DNA of 64,000 nucleotides from Flavobacterium ranwuense (GTDB lineage: Bacteria > Bacteroidota > Bacteroidia > Flavobacteriales > Flavobacteriaceae). Numbering within the stretch: the stretch's first letter is position 1; each line of letters starts with the position of its first letter. The DNA lies in contig NZ_SMLH01000002.1 of NCBI RefSeq assembly GCF_004349315.1, forward strand, positions 62,001-126,000. Reading direction: 5' to 3'. The position numbers and the translations under genes were made by a program. Of the stretch, positions 27,309 to 36,008 are shown in pieces. The notes under the pieces are model-generated. The model saw only the letters and a program-made list of their open reading frames with translations, had not been told where the DNA came from and did no database searches.

Positions 27309-28283
27309 TTATAGTTTGTGCCCAATTCTAATTCCGCCCCATTTGTGAGGATCGCCTGTTTTGAATTCCCTCGAAAGTTCAGATCGTGAATATTCGAGAT
27401 AAAGTGCTTTGTATTGTATGATAATCCCATAATTAGTTTGAAAAGTAAATCTATCGATATCGCTATTAGCAATAACATAAGGACTTTTTCGATTAAAAAG
27501 CCCACCTTGTAAACTCGTATCATATCCAATAATAGAAACTAAGCCTTGTAAATAGCCATAAATCTGGAAGTCATTTTTGTTTTTTACGGAAGTAAAAGGA
27601 AAATTAATTTTTCCTAAAGTAGTTGTTAACCCTCCAGATATATTTGTGTTCACAGTTCCCAATCGAAGTTTTGCGTTAGAATTTAGCGCCAATAAATTGT
27701 GGAACTTATATAATTGTTTTTCATGAGCAATTTCATAATTTAACAATATATCATTTTTGATTTGATATTGCCAACCATGTGGGATTTCATCATGAATCCA
27801 TTCGTGAAATTTAGTTTGCATTTCCTTGCCTAAAGCGCCGGGGCCAATAATTCCAATGCTTAATGCAGAAGAAAGTTTGGTTTTATGAATAGTATCTGTC
27901 GAAATTAAAAATGATTTTAGCATTATCGCCGCGGAAAAAGGCCTATCCCCGTAAAGGATTTTATCTGACTTGAGGCTTGTTGGTGCAAAGCCCATAAGTT
28001 CTATTGATAATCCATATTTTTGTTCGCTGTTTTTTAATTTTTTAAATAAGTTGTTTATCGGATTCTTTATCAGTTTTGGGCTTGCAAGTTCAAAATTACC
28101 ACCTTGCGTGTAGTAATGATCGGTTGCGGTGAAATAGTCGTTGTCATAATGAAAACGAAAATAATTATTGCTTTTTAAATCTCTAAAAGCTGCAGTATTG
28201 TCAATTCTTTGGGAAAATGATAATAGAGGCAAAAGCAACAAACAGACAGTATAATATTTTTCTAATAAATTTTTCATACTCAC
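27309..28283 (-). CDS. lpxR: Lipid A deacylase, LpxR family
   Basis: A 324-residue outer-membrane barrel enzyme. A signal peptide ends near residue 25 (LLLLPLLSFSQ). Family motifs are YDNDYFTATDHYYTQG (46-61; Asn48, Asp49 and Thr59 match catalytic/structural residues of LpxR), GDRPFSAAIML and WIHDEIPHGWQYQI, which holds the likely catalytic His region. LpxR removes the 3'-acyloxyacyl chain of lipid A in the outer leaflet and depends on calcium. Its presence suggests that this organism trims its lipid A. The start at 28283 or the Met two codons later are both possible. It is monocistronic by spacing. Confidence 0.85.
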   Translation of the reverse strand: MSMKNLLEKYYTVCLLLLPLLSFSQRIDNTAAFRDLKSNNYFRFHYDNDYFTATDHYYTQGGNFELASPKLIKNPINNLFKKLKNSEQKYGLSIELMGFAPTSLKSDKILYGDRPFSAAIMLKSFLISTDTIHKTKLSSALSIGIIGPGALGKEMQTKFHEWIHDEIPHGWQYQIKNDILLNYEIAHEKQLYKFHNLLALNSNAKLRLGTVNTNISGGLTTTLGKINFPFTSVKNKNDFQIYGYLQGLVSIIGYDTSLQGGLFNRKSPYVIANSDIDRFTFQTNYGIIIQYKALYLEYSRSELSREFKTGDPHKWGGIRIGHKL

Positions 28284-28355
28284 ATATAAAAAAATAATTC
28301 TCCGATTTTTATAATTTTTAATCCAGTTTGCAAATAATCAAATTAAAAAGATAAA

Positions 28356-28616
28356 TTATTTCAGGTAAGTCATTTCAGGAAGATTTGCAGTGGCATCTTG
28401 AATCAAAGCATCAGAATGAAGTTTATGGATCAAAGCTTTGGTTTCATCAATATCATTTATTCGGAAAAGAAACAGTACTTCGTTTTTATCATCGGCATTT
28501 TGCCAAAGATGCTCCAGAAACATATTGTTTTCGGCATGAAAGGCTTTGTCTTTTTCTAAAATTTCCCTGATGATTGTAATGGGAACATTCTTAAGTTTTG
28601 CTAATAAATGTGGCAT
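28356..28616 (-). CDS. Small conserved protein of unknown function
   Basis: An 86-residue protein if started at MPHLLAKLKN (28616). The longer frame to 28661 would begin inside a terminator hairpin, so I reject it. The fold looks like a small ferredoxin-like alpha/beta unit (strands around VLFLFRINDIDE), but I cannot name a family. It contains LEHLWQNADDKNEV, a piece of which survives in the fossil at 27155-27190, so the family once had another member nearby. No signal peptide or membrane helix. Function unknown. Confidence 0.6.
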   Translation of the reverse strand: MPHLLAKLKNVPITIIREILEKDKAFHAENNMFLEHLWQNADDKNEVLFLFRINDIDETKALIHKLHSDALIQDATANLPEMTYLK

Positions 28617-28649
28617 TGTTTTTTGAATTGATAAGGTGTAAAATGAACA

Positions 28650-28673
28650 AAGCCTAATCAATCGATTAGGCTT
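28650..28673. terminator. Terminator hairpin after the 28681 gene
   Basis: Arms AAGCCTAATC and GATTAGGCTT form a perfect 10-bp stem with a 4-base loop, 7 bases past the stop at 28681. T-rich tracts lie on both sides, so it could work in either direction. Confidence 0.75.
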
Positions 28674-28680
28674 TAGTTTT

Positions 28681-29076
28681 TTATTTTTTTGCGTCGGAAC
28701 AAAGTCCTACAATCTCATGGAAAGTGTCGTGTAAGTCAGTAATTGATTTCAAAATTGCGGCATCAGATCCATTTGAAGTGACTAATTTATGTAGCGCTTT
28801 GCTTTTTAACTGTAATCGTTCTGCCGATGCTAATATTGCATTTGTTTTAAATTCGGCGGGAATATCAGACTTTAATAGCATTGCTGCTTTGTTCATCATT
28901 TCTTCTGAACGCGTTTTTATTGGTGCAAAATTTCCTTCTTCAGCCGGATGAAATGTTTGCGACATTACTTCGTGAAATTCTTTTATGGCTGGCCATTTAT
29001 CAAAAGTGGATTGTGCCGAAACGGAGTTTGTAACAACAATTAGTGCCAAGACTAGTAATGCTTTAAGATGTTTCAT
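28681..29076 (-). CDS. Secreted helical protein of unknown function
   Basis: A 131-residue protein starting at MKHLKALLVLAL (29076), with a clear signal peptide ending SVSAQ. The longer start at 29109 overlaps a -7 box and is rejected. The mature part is four long helices (EFHEVMSQTFHPAEEGN, RSEEMMNKAAMLLK, SAERLQLKSKALHKLV, LHDTFHEIVGLC) with several His residues. This resembles a cytochrome c'-like or metal-binding helical bundle but lacks a CxxCH haem site. It should be periplasmic. Confidence 0.75.
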   Translation of the reverse strand: MKHLKALLVLALIVVTNSVSAQSTFDKWPAIKEFHEVMSQTFHPAEEGNFAPIKTRSEEMMNKAAMLLKSDIPAEFKTNAILASAERLQLKSKALHKLVTSNGSDAAILKSITDLHDTFHEIVGLCSDAKK

Positions 29077-29106
29077 AATTATTTTATTTGTGTTTAAAGG
29101 TTCTAA

Positions 29107-29114
29107 CAAAGATA
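29107..29114 (-). promoter_or_regulatory. -7 box of the 28681-29076 gene
   Basis: TATCTTTG on the minus strand, an exact TAnnTTTG match, lies 31 bases before the chosen ATG at 29076. It supports that start. No good -33 element. Confidence 0.5.
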
Positions 29115-29160
29115 GGAAATTTTAGTTTTGAGGAGTTTATAATTCGGGTTAGGATATTCA

Positions 29161-29718
29161 TTAAACATTCAATTTCCGAATCACTTTTGCCGGATTTCCT
29201 ACCGCCAAAGAATTGTCGGGAATATCTTTTGTAACTACTGAGCCTGCACCAATTACACAGCCATTTCCTATGGTAATACCAGGGCAAATAACAGAGTTTC
29301 CGCCAATCCAGCAGTCATCACCGATGGTTATTGGAAGTGCATTTTCCAGCGTTTTTCTTAGCTCAGCATCCAGCGGATGTGTGGCGGTGTACAATTGAAC
29401 GCCTGGTGCAAAAAAGACATTAGAGCCAATAGTTACTTTGGCACAGTCCAAAACAACGCAGTTTACATTAAAATAAACATTTTCACCACAATTGATATTG
29501 TATCCGTAATCGCAAAAAAATGGAGGTTCAATATAAAGATTAGCACCTGCATTAGGGATTAATTCTTTTAATATTTCTCGCGCTTTCTTGGTTACTCGGT
29601 ATTCTGTAACATTTAATCGGTGGAGCAAATTTTTAGATTTTCGTCTGTCTTTTACTAAAACAGGATCGCCTGCCAAATAATATTCTCCCGCAATCATTTT
29701 TTCTTTTTCAGTTATCAT
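29161..29718 (-). CDS. maa: Maltose/sugar O-acetyltransferase
   Basis: A 185-residue left-handed beta-helix acetyltransferase of the Maa/LacA/NodL family. The N-terminal maltose acetyltransferase segment has EKMIAGEYYLAGDPVL. The catalytic His is His114 in YTATHPLD. Hexapeptide turns run from about 75 to 175 (IGDDCWIGGNSVICPG, IGNGCVIGAGSVVTKD), ending in the usual VGNPAKVIR. It uses acetyl-CoA to acetylate a sugar hydroxyl; the natural acceptor is not clear for this family. It is 11 bases downstream of the YjbR-like gene and likely in one transcript with it and the YciI gene. Confidence 0.9.
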   Translation of the reverse strand: MITEKEKMIAGEYYLAGDPVLVKDRRKSKNLLHRLNVTEYRVTKKAREILKELIPNAGANLYIEPPFFCDYGYNINCGENVYFNVNCVVLDCAKVTIGSNVFFAPGVQLYTATHPLDAELRKTLENALPITIGDDCWIGGNSVICPGITIGNGCVIGAGSVVTKDIPDNSLAVGNPAKVIRKLNV

Positions 29719-29729
29719 ACTTTTTTTTT

Positions 29730-30080
29730 TTAGGTAAAACCAAGTTGCTTTTTTATTTTGGCAGAAAGTTTGTTTCTGACTAAAGAATAGGATTGTTCAA
29801 TGTAAAATTGCCATTCTTTTTCTGTTAGTTGGTTAAGGTCGTTGGCCATAACCCATTTGTAACGCGCAGTGTATGGCGCTGGTTTAAAACCTTCTCGACT
29901 GCTTATTTCTTCAAACTCTTCATCTAAAACTTTAAATGCCGCTGAAGTTGGGGATTGGTTCAGTCCAATAACAAAAAATATTTTTTCTCCAATACAAAAA
30001 CACAAGTCGTCCTTCCATTTAATGTTTTCTGTTACCGCTTCATTTGATTTACAAATAACCTGTAATTCTTCAATGTTCAT
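29730..30080 (-). CDS. MmcQ/YjbR-family protein
   Basis: A 116-residue protein starting at MNIEELQVICKS (30080). The upstream in-frame start at 30113 would overlap the preceding gene by 29 bases. YjbR-like motifs are AVTENIKWKDDLCFCIGEKI, then FKPAPYTARYKWV, ending in a DNA-binding-like helix (YSLVRNKLSAKIKKQ). The fold resembles the double wing; the physiological role is unknown. It begins 4 bases after the YciI gene. Confidence 0.88.
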   Translation of the reverse strand: MNIEELQVICKSNEAVTENIKWKDDLCFCIGEKIFFVIGLNQSPTSAAFKVLDEEFEEISSREGFKPAPYTARYKWVMANDLNQLTEKEWQFYIEQSYSLVRNKLSAKIKKQLGFT

Positions 30081-30084
30081 AAAA

Positions 30085-30543
30085 TTAGATTTTAGTTTTG
30101 GCGATTTTATCATGAATTTTCAGTGTTTCCTGCAGTGCTGCACTTCCGTACCAAAGCGTCAGTTCCGCTTCCAGAAGTTTCGATTGTACAGCAGGATCTG
30201 TCGCCACAAATGTTTTAGCTTCTTCGATACTAGTGGCATTAAAAATATAAATACCTCTATAATTTCTTTCGTTTTTCATAAAAGGACCGGCAACAACCAG
30301 TTTCCCTTCTAGCGCTAATCGATTAATATTAGCCATGTGTCCTTCAAATAATTTTTGTTTTTCCTCCTTAGTAGCAGTTGTATTGCTTCCTGTTTTTAAT
30401 AAACAAAAAACATATTGCTTCATTCCATAATCATCCGCTTTTAGGGATTTGGCTAGTTTTTCATCAAATATAGATTCGGTTTCCTGAGAAAATAACGCAG
30501 TGCTAAAAGAGAACAGTAAAAGTAAAAAGAGTGATTTTTTCAT
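30085..30543 (-). CDS. Exported YciI-like protein
   Basis: A 152-residue protein with a signal peptide (MKKSLFLLLLFSFSTALFSQ) and a YCII-related domain from about 45 to 130 (MKQYVFCLLKTGSN, then HMANINRLALEGKLVVAGPF, and an Asp/His pair typical of the fold). The export signal is unusual for this mostly cytoplasmic family but recurrent in Bacteroidota. The start at 30543 is preferred because a TAAATTTG -7 box at 30573-30566 would overlap the longer start. First gene of a likely three-gene unit with the YjbR and acetyltransferase genes. Confidence 0.85.
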   Translation of the reverse strand: MKKSLFLLLLFSFSTALFSQETESIFDEKLAKSLKADDYGMKQYVFCLLKTGSNTTATKEEKQKLFEGHMANINRLALEGKLVVAGPFMKNERNYRGIYIFNATSIEEAKTFVATDPAVQSKLLEAELTLWYGSAALQETLKIHDKIAKTKI

Positions 30544-30722
30544 TTTTTCAGAATTTGATTGCAAACAAATTTAAGGTTTTCATTATAAAATAAAAAATGC
30601 GTGATTTCAAATTCTGAATTTATTTACTAAAACAACTCATCCTGTAATTTCAACAGTTCAGTAATAACTTTTTCCAGTTTTGATTTTTGCAATAGATATT
30701 TGCTGTATCAAAATCAAATATC

Positions 30723-32927
30723 ATGAAACCAACAATCATTCAACAACCAAACCATTCGAACAGAACCCTTAAATCGATTTTTACTCTTGCCATTTTATTA
30801 TTCTCTGTAACTCTATTTTCCCAAGTTACTATTTCAGGGAAAGTGGTTGATGAAAAAGGAAAACCAGTTTCGGGAGCCAATATTTTTATCGAAGGGACTT
30901 ATGATGGTGCTTCGAGTAACGAAACGGGTAGTTTTAGTTTTACAACTACAACAATCGGGAATCAAACTTTGGTTGTGAGTTTCCTGATTTTTGAAACTTC
31001 AAAAACAGTAATTGATGTCGCTAATTTCCAAAATAGAACCATCAAATTACGAGAAAGTGTTACTTCGCTTGATGCAGTTGTGATTACCGCAGGAACATTA
31101 GAAGCGGGCGATAAAGCAAGAGTTTCGGTTTTGAAACCGTTAGACATCGTAACTACAGCGGGTTCAGCGGGAAATATTATTGCAGCTTTGCAGACGTTGC
31201 CAGGAACACAAACGGTAGGCGAGGACGGGCGATTGTTTGTTCGTGGTGGCGAGGCCAATGAAACACAAACTTTTGTAGACGGGATTCGGGTGGCGCAACC
31301 CTATGGCGCAACCACGAATAATTTACCTACACGAGGCAGGTTTTCCCCTTTTTTATTTAGTGGAATATCATTTTCTACAGGCGGTTATTCAGCGGAATAC
31401 GGAGAGGCATTATCCAGTGTTTTGCTATTGAATACACAAGATGAACCAGACCAAAATAAAACCGAAATCGCTTTGATGACCGTAGGTTTAGGACTTGGAA
31501 ACACCCAAAAATGGAAAAAAAGTTCTTTGAGCGTAAATGCGAATTACATTAATTTAGCGCCGTATCAAGCGGTTATTCCTCAAAATGTAGATTGGAACAG
31601 TCCTTTTCAATCTTTGTCAGGAGAAACGGTGTATCGCTATAATTTTAATAATGGGATTTTGAAAGTATACGCTGCTTTTGATAGCTCTAAATTTGATATT
31701 AATCAAGAAAACATCAATTCGCCGGAGAAAATCAGAGTCGATTTAAACAATAATAATTTCTATTTGAATTCGTCTTACAAAGGCGTTTTTGGGAATAACT
31801 GGCAAATTACTTCTGGGTTGAGTTATGGCTACAGCAACAACAAAATAAATTTGGATTCAGATAAAGTGGCCAATGATGAAAATGCGGCTCATTTGAAATT
31901 AAAATTAAAAAAAAGCTTTTCTGACCGATTGAAACTATCTTTTGGAGCCGATTATTTTGTTACTCAATTCAATGAAGATTTTAAGGAGAATTCGGGATCT
32001 GTTTTTACCAATGGATATGATGCTAACATTGCAGCTATTTATACTGAAGCTGATATTTTCTTCTCTAAAAAATGGGCGGCAAAAATAGGAGTAAGGGCTT
32101 CAAATAACGATTTGTTGAACGAAACTGCTATTTCACCCCGAGTTTCATTTGCGTATAAAATGGCTAAAAACAGTCAGTTTTCATTTGCTTATGGCGATTT
32201 TACCCAAACTCCAAATGCGGAATATATCAAATATTCCAAAAATCATCAGTTTGAAAGCGAAAAAGCTTCTCATTATATTTTGAATTTTCAATACAATAAA
32301 AACGGGAAAACATTTCGTGCAGAAACCTATTTTAAAGACTACAGTAATTTAGTGAAATTCGACACAGGAATGGCAACGTTTAATTCGGTTTATGATAATA
32401 CCGGTTCCGGTTATGCAAAAGGTTTGGATTTGTTTTGGAGAGACGGAAAATCAATCAAAAACTTAGAATACTGGGTTTCCTATTCTTACATCGACACCGA
32501 AAGAGATTATAAAAATTTCAGTTCTCAAGTCACGCCTAGCTTTGTTGCGGATCACAGTTTGTCAATCGTTACTAAATACTGGATAAACGACTGGAAATCA
32601 CAAATAGGGTTTACTAATTCATACAGTTCGGGACGACCATACAACAACCCAAACGAAGCGGAATTCATGAATGGAAAAACAAAAGCGTACAACAGCTTGA
32701 GTTTCAACTGGGCGTATTTATTGTCGCAGCAAAAGATTTTATATTTCTCGGTTTCTAATGTTTTAGGTTCTCAGAATGTTTTTGGATATGAATATGCCAA
32801 TAATCCGGATAATGCGGGGTTTTACAACAGAAAAGAAATTGTTCCTACAGCAGATCGTTTTTTCTTTGTAGGGTTCTTTTGGACAATAAGCAACGATAAA
32901 AAAGACAATCAGTTGAAGAATCTTTGA
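30723..32927 (+). CDS. TonB-dependent outer-membrane receptor
   Basis: A 734-residue receptor. A signal peptide ends near residue 34 (ILLFSVTLFSQ). A carboxypeptidase-regulatory-like domain spans about 36-115 (VTISGKVVDEKGKPVSGANI), the usual Bacteroidota addition. The plug covers about 120-230, with ALQTLPGTQTVGEDGRLFVR and TFVDGIRVAQPYG. The rest is a 22-strand barrel that ends RFFFVGFFW, with the aromatic pattern needed for outer-membrane insertion. No SusD partner follows, so it is more likely a transporter of a small chelate, vitamin or peptide than a polysaccharide importer. The next gene, 221 bases on, points the same way. Confidence 0.92.
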   Translation: MKPTIIQQPNHSNRTLKSIFTLAILLFSVTLFSQVTISGKVVDEKGKPVSGANIFIEGTYDGASSNETGSFSFTTTTIGNQTLVVSFLIFETSKTVIDVANFQNRTIKLRESVTSLDAVVITAGTLEAGDKARVSVLKPLDIVTTAGSAGNIIAALQTLPGTQTVGEDGRLFVRGGEANETQTFVDGIRVAQPYGATTNNLPTRGRFSPFLFSGISFSTGGYSAEYGEALSSVLLLNTQDEPDQNKTEIALMTVGLGLGNTQKWKKSSLSVNANYINLAPYQAVIPQNVDWNSPFQSLSGETVYRYNFNNGILKVYAAFDSSKFDINQENINSPEKIRVDLNNNNFYLNSSYKGVFGNNWQITSGLSYGYSNNKINLDSDKVANDENAAHLKLKLKKSFSDRLKLSFGADYFVTQFNEDFKENSGSVFTNGYDANIAAIYTEADIFFSKKWAAKIGVRASNNDLLNETAISPRVSFAYKMAKNSQFSFAYGDFTQTPNAEYIKYSKNHQFESEKASHYILNFQYNKNGKTFRAETYFKDYSNLVKFDTGMATFNSVYDNTGSGYAKGLDLFWRDGKSIKNLEYWVSYSYIDTERDYKNFSSQVTPSFVADHSLSIVTKYWINDWKSQIGFTNSYSSGRPYNNPNEAEFMNGKTKAYNSLSFNWAYLLSQQKILYFSVSNVLGSQNVFGYEYANNPDNAGFYNRKEIVPTADRFFFVGFFWTISNDKKDNQLKNL

Positions 32928-32934
32928 AAAGAGT

Positions 32935-33012
32935 CATAATGTCAAAGGTCAAAGTCCTTGTAAACGAAAACTCTTTCAACTTTATGACTTTCGGCTTTAC
33001 GACTTTCAACTA
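32935..33012. repeat. Degenerate AAAGTC/GACTTT repeats
   Basis: Short imperfect units recur after the TonB receptor gene: GTCAAAGGTCAAAGTCC, then ATGACTTTCGGC, TTTACGACTTTCAAC. Similar strings lie at 40650-40672. They have no coding potential and look like flavobacterial intergenic filler that spreads by local duplication. Confidence 0.45.
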
Positions 33013-33079
33013 AATCACAATTCATCCATCAAATTCTACAGTTCAGTATCTATAAATTTTAAATCAATAAAAACCGAGA

Positions 33080-33087
33080 TACTTTTG
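33080..33087 (+). promoter_or_regulatory. Candidate -7 box of the 33149 gene
   Basis: TACTTTTG matches TAnnTTTG and lies 61 bases before the ATG at 33149. No clear -33 element is seen. Confidence 0.4.
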
Positions 33088-33148
33088 AAGTATAAATTAT
33101 ATAACGTTTCAATCATCAAAATAAATAACCATTTAAAAACAAGAAATC

Positions 33149-33769
33149 ATGACAAAAATTATCACCACAATCGCATTATTTGTATGTAGTTTATTATCGG
33201 CTCAAGGGCAATTCGAACAAGGAATGGGAAAAGCATTCCAACTTTGGGGCGAAGGAAAAAATACCGAAGCTTCTGATTTATTCGAAAGAATTGCCGGTGC
33301 TGAAAAAACAAGTTGGTTGCCTAATTATTACGTTGCATTAGTAAATACTACAACTGCTTTTAGAACAAAAGACAAGGAGCAAATGAATTTGTTGCTTACA
33401 AAAGCTCAGAATTCTTTGGATACAGAAATGGGAAAAAATCCCAATAATGCCGAATTATTAGTTATGCAGGCTATGATTCACACTGCTTGGATTGCTTTTG
33501 ACCCAATGACAAACGGACAAAAATTATCCGGAACTGTTATGGAATTGTACGGAAAAGCACAGGCAATTGCTCCGGAAAACCCAAGAGTTGTTTTTGGTAA
33601 AGCAGAGTTTGAAATTGGTGGAGCTAAATTTTGGGGAACTGATACTAAACCAATGTGTGTGCAAATTGAAAAAGCTATTGGACTTTTTGCTACTTTTAAA
33701 CCTGAAACTCCTTTCTCTCCAAAATGGGGTTTAGAAAGAGCAACAGCAGCATTGAAAAACTGTAAATAA
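33149..33769 (+). CDS. Exported helical (TPR-like) protein
   Basis: A 206-residue protein with a signal peptide (ALFVCSLLSAQ). The mature part is all helical with TPR-like spacing (AFQLWGEGKNTEASDLFERI, NYYVALVNTTTAF, LVMQAMIHTAWIAF, ELYGKAQAIAPENPRVVFGK). Family members sit beside TonB receptors and LytTR clusters in flavobacteria, but no role is known. It is probably the first gene of the unit with the 2TM histidine kinase, 71 bases downstream. Confidence 0.75.
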   Translation: MTKIITTIALFVCSLLSAQGQFEQGMGKAFQLWGEGKNTEASDLFERIAGAEKTSWLPNYYVALVNTTTAFRTKDKEQMNLLLTKAQNSLDTEMGKNPNNAELLVMQAMIHTAWIAFDPMTNGQKLSGTVMELYGKAQAIAPENPRVVFGKAEFEIGGAKFWGTDTKPMCVQIEKAIGLFATFKPETPFSPKWGLERATAALKNCK

Positions 33770-33840
33770 GTCTGTTGATTGTTTCTAATTATTCGTTTTT
33801 AAGAAATAAAACAGAGAATTGTAACTATTGAAAAAAGAGA

Positions 33841-35199
33841 ATGATGTATATAAAACCACATTTGCTTAAAGCGTTGTTTATTGGGGTTGTGATTTTTTTA
33901 GTGTCCTTTCTAATTGAATTCATTACATTTGGAAATGAGGCTATTAGTCCTAAGTTATATACGTATTTTTTATACTGTATGCTTTATAGCGTTACATTAT
34001 ACCTTGTTAATGCAGCGTTGTTTATGTTTTTGGACAAAACATTTAAAGACAATATGTATTCTACAAAACGGATAATTATTGGGTTTGTCAGCTCTTTCTT
34101 TATTTCCTTATTTGTGATTTTTTTGCTTCGTATCTTTTTGAAAGTTATCCTGGAAAAAAAATCAATGACAGATTTTTTAGCAAATGAGACTCCTTCAAAT
34201 TATATTGAATCTTCAATTATTGCTTTTATCGTATTGTTAGGAGTTCATGCTTTACATTTTTACAAAGCTTACAATGAAAATAAAGTCAAAGAACAAAAAA
34301 TCATTGCAGGAACCGCTTCGGCAAAGTTTGAAAGTTTAAAAAATCAAATAGATCCTCATTTTCTTTTTAATAGTTTGAATGTGTTAAGTTCTTTGATTGA
34401 AGAAAATCCAGATAATGCGCAACGGTTTACTATTTCATTATCAAAGATTTATCGTTATGTTTTGGAACAAAAAGACAAAGAATTGGTTTCTGTTGAGGAA
34501 GAATTGGCTTTCGCTAAAACCTATATGAATTTACTTAAAATGCGTTTTGAAAACAGTTTGTTTTATGAATTACCAACCCAAGATGATTGGATTGCTTCAT
34601 CCCTCACAATGACAGAAGCTAAAGTTGTGCCGCTTTCTTTACAGCTTTTGCTCGAAAATACGGTAAAACATAATGTGGTTAGTGAACAAAGACCATTGCA
34701 CATCAGGATTTTTGTTGAGGGCGATTATCTGGCTGTTCAAAACGATTATCAAAAGAAAGAAGTGTTGCAGGATCGTCAAGGTGTTGGTTTGCAAAATATC
34801 GTCAACAGGTATGGAATTATAACTGACAGAAAAGTCTTGATTATTCAAAACGAGAAAACATTTACGGTAAAAATACCTCTTTTGACGAAACAAATTACAG
34901 TTATGGAAACAACTACAAATTACAATGAAAATACGGCTTATTTTAGAGCTAAAAAACGAGTGGAAGAGCTCAAAGGATTTTATGGAAACTTGATTTCTTA
35001 CTGTTGTGTAATTCCAATTTTAATATATATAAACCTAACTTTTTCTCCAAAATTTCAATGGTTTTGGTTTTCTGCAGCCGGATGGGGATTTGGAGTGACG
35101 ATGCATGCTTTCAAGGTTTTTGGGTACAGTTCCAATTGGGAAGAAAGAAAGATTCAGGAAATTTTGCGAAAAGAAGAGCAGAAACAAACTTGGAAATAA
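33841..35199 (+). CDS. LytS-type sensor histidine kinase with C-terminal 2TM domain
   Basis: A 452-residue membrane kinase. Four membrane segments lie at about 10-28, 40-62, 75-100 and 117-135. The kinase domain of the LytS/YehU type has the phospho-acceptor His173 in QIDPHFLFNSLNVL, the N box LLLENTVKHNV and a Gly box GVGLQNIVNRYG. After the kinase, residues about 362-452 form a complete 2TM domain (FRAKKRVEELKGFYGNLI, then WGFGVTMHAFKVFG). That domain is usually found as a stand-alone protein or before a kinase, so its position here is unusual. It should phosphorylate the LytTR regulator three genes downstream. Confidence 0.9.
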   Translation: MMYIKPHLLKALFIGVVIFLVSFLIEFITFGNEAISPKLYTYFLYCMLYSVTLYLVNAALFMFLDKTFKDNMYSTKRIIIGFVSSFFISLFVIFLLRIFLKVILEKKSMTDFLANETPSNYIESSIIAFIVLLGVHALHFYKAYNENKVKEQKIIAGTASAKFESLKNQIDPHFLFNSLNVLSSLIEENPDNAQRFTISLSKIYRYVLEQKDKELVSVEEELAFAKTYMNLLKMRFENSLFYELPTQDDWIASSLTMTEAKVVPLSLQLLLENTVKHNVVSEQRPLHIRIFVEGDYLAVQNDYQKKEVLQDRQGVGLQNIVNRYGIITDRKVLIIQNEKTFTVKIPLLTKQITVMETTTNYNENTAYFRAKKRVEELKGFYGNLISYCCVIPILIYINLTFSPKFQWFWFSAAGWGFGVTMHAFKVFGYSSNWEERKIQEILRKEEQKQTWK

Positions 35200-35244
35200 T
35201 ATTCGGAGAAACTTTAAGGGTTGAATAAATTTAAATAAAAAATC

Positions 35245-35550
35245 ATGGAAAATAAATATCAAAACGAAGAGCGTTATTTTAAAGCAAAAAAACAAGTAGA
35301 AGAAATTAAAGGTTTCTATGGGAACTTGGCTGCATATATTGTGATCAATATTTTTTTTCTGATTCTAAATTTAAAAACTTCTCCAGAACATTTGTGGTTT
35401 TTTTGGCCCATGTTGGGGTGGGGAATTGGAGTGATTTTTCACGGAATGAAAGTTTTTAATTATATGCCATTTTTCAATAAAGATTGGGAAGAAAGAAAAA
35501 TTAAGGAATTCATGGATAAAGAAAATGGACAAAAAAAATCTTGGGAATAG
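35245..35550 (+). CDS. 2TM domain protein
   Basis: A 101-residue membrane protein consisting of one 2TM domain: amphipathic lead-in RYFKAKKQVEEIKGFYGNL, membrane helices at about 30-47 and 53-70, then a basic/acidic tail DWEERKIKEFMD. It resembles the C-terminal domain of the kinase 45 bases upstream closely enough to suggest a duplication (same FYGN, WEERKI motifs). Role unknown; it may contact the kinase through its 2TM domain. Confidence 0.88.
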   Translation: MENKYQNEERYFKAKKQVEEIKGFYGNLAAYIVINIFFLILNLKTSPEHLWFFWPMLGWGIGVIFHGMKVFNYMPFFNKDWEERKIKEFMDKENGQKKSWE

Positions 35551-35610
35551 TTTTATTTTAAAATAAGAATGAACATGTTTTTTGAATGAATACTTTTAAA
35601 TAGTAACAAA

Positions 35611-35946
35611 ATGGAAAGAAACTATAAATCAGAACTTGAGGGAATGGAACCCGAAGATAAATATGCTTCCGCCAAAAGGAAAGTGAAACGATTAAAGGGG
35701 TTTTACACGCATTTAATTGTTTATGTAGCGATAAATATAGTGATTGTGTTTATTAATATTAGAGATTTAGATGCAGGAGAAAGCTATTTTAAAATAGAAA
35801 ATTTCTTAACCGCATTCTTTTGGGGAATTGGATTATTGGCGCATGCACTTTCTACATTTATGCCCAATTGGATTTTTGGAAAAAACTGGGAAGATAAAAA
35901 GATCAAGGAATTTATGGAAAAGGAGAAAAGCGAGAAATGGGAGTGA
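35611..35946 (+). CDS. 2TM domain protein
   Basis: A 111-residue protein with the same plan as its neighbour: YASAKRKVKRLKGFYTHLI, helices at about 37-52 and 68-88, then NWEDKKIKEFMEKEK. It is more diverged, with an insert between the helices (RDLDAGESYFKIEN). Third 2TM copy in a row, 60 bases after the second and 62 bases before the LytTR regulator, all in one direction. Confidence 0.88.
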   Translation: MERNYKSELEGMEPEDKYASAKRKVKRLKGFYTHLIVYVAINIVIVFINIRDLDAGESYFKIENFLTAFFWGIGLLAHALSTFMPNWIFGKNWEDKKIKEFMEKEKSEKWE

Positions 35947-36008
35947 AAAGGAGTATTCAGCAGCAGTTTTCAGTTAAACAAATAACCAAATAAACGATTC
36001 AACATTTA

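Noticed and set aside
27290..27529. Leftward 79-codon frame inside the lpxR gene
   Set aside because: It overlaps the lipid A deacylase frame on the same strand and has no recognisable features; the lpxR frame keeps all motifs.
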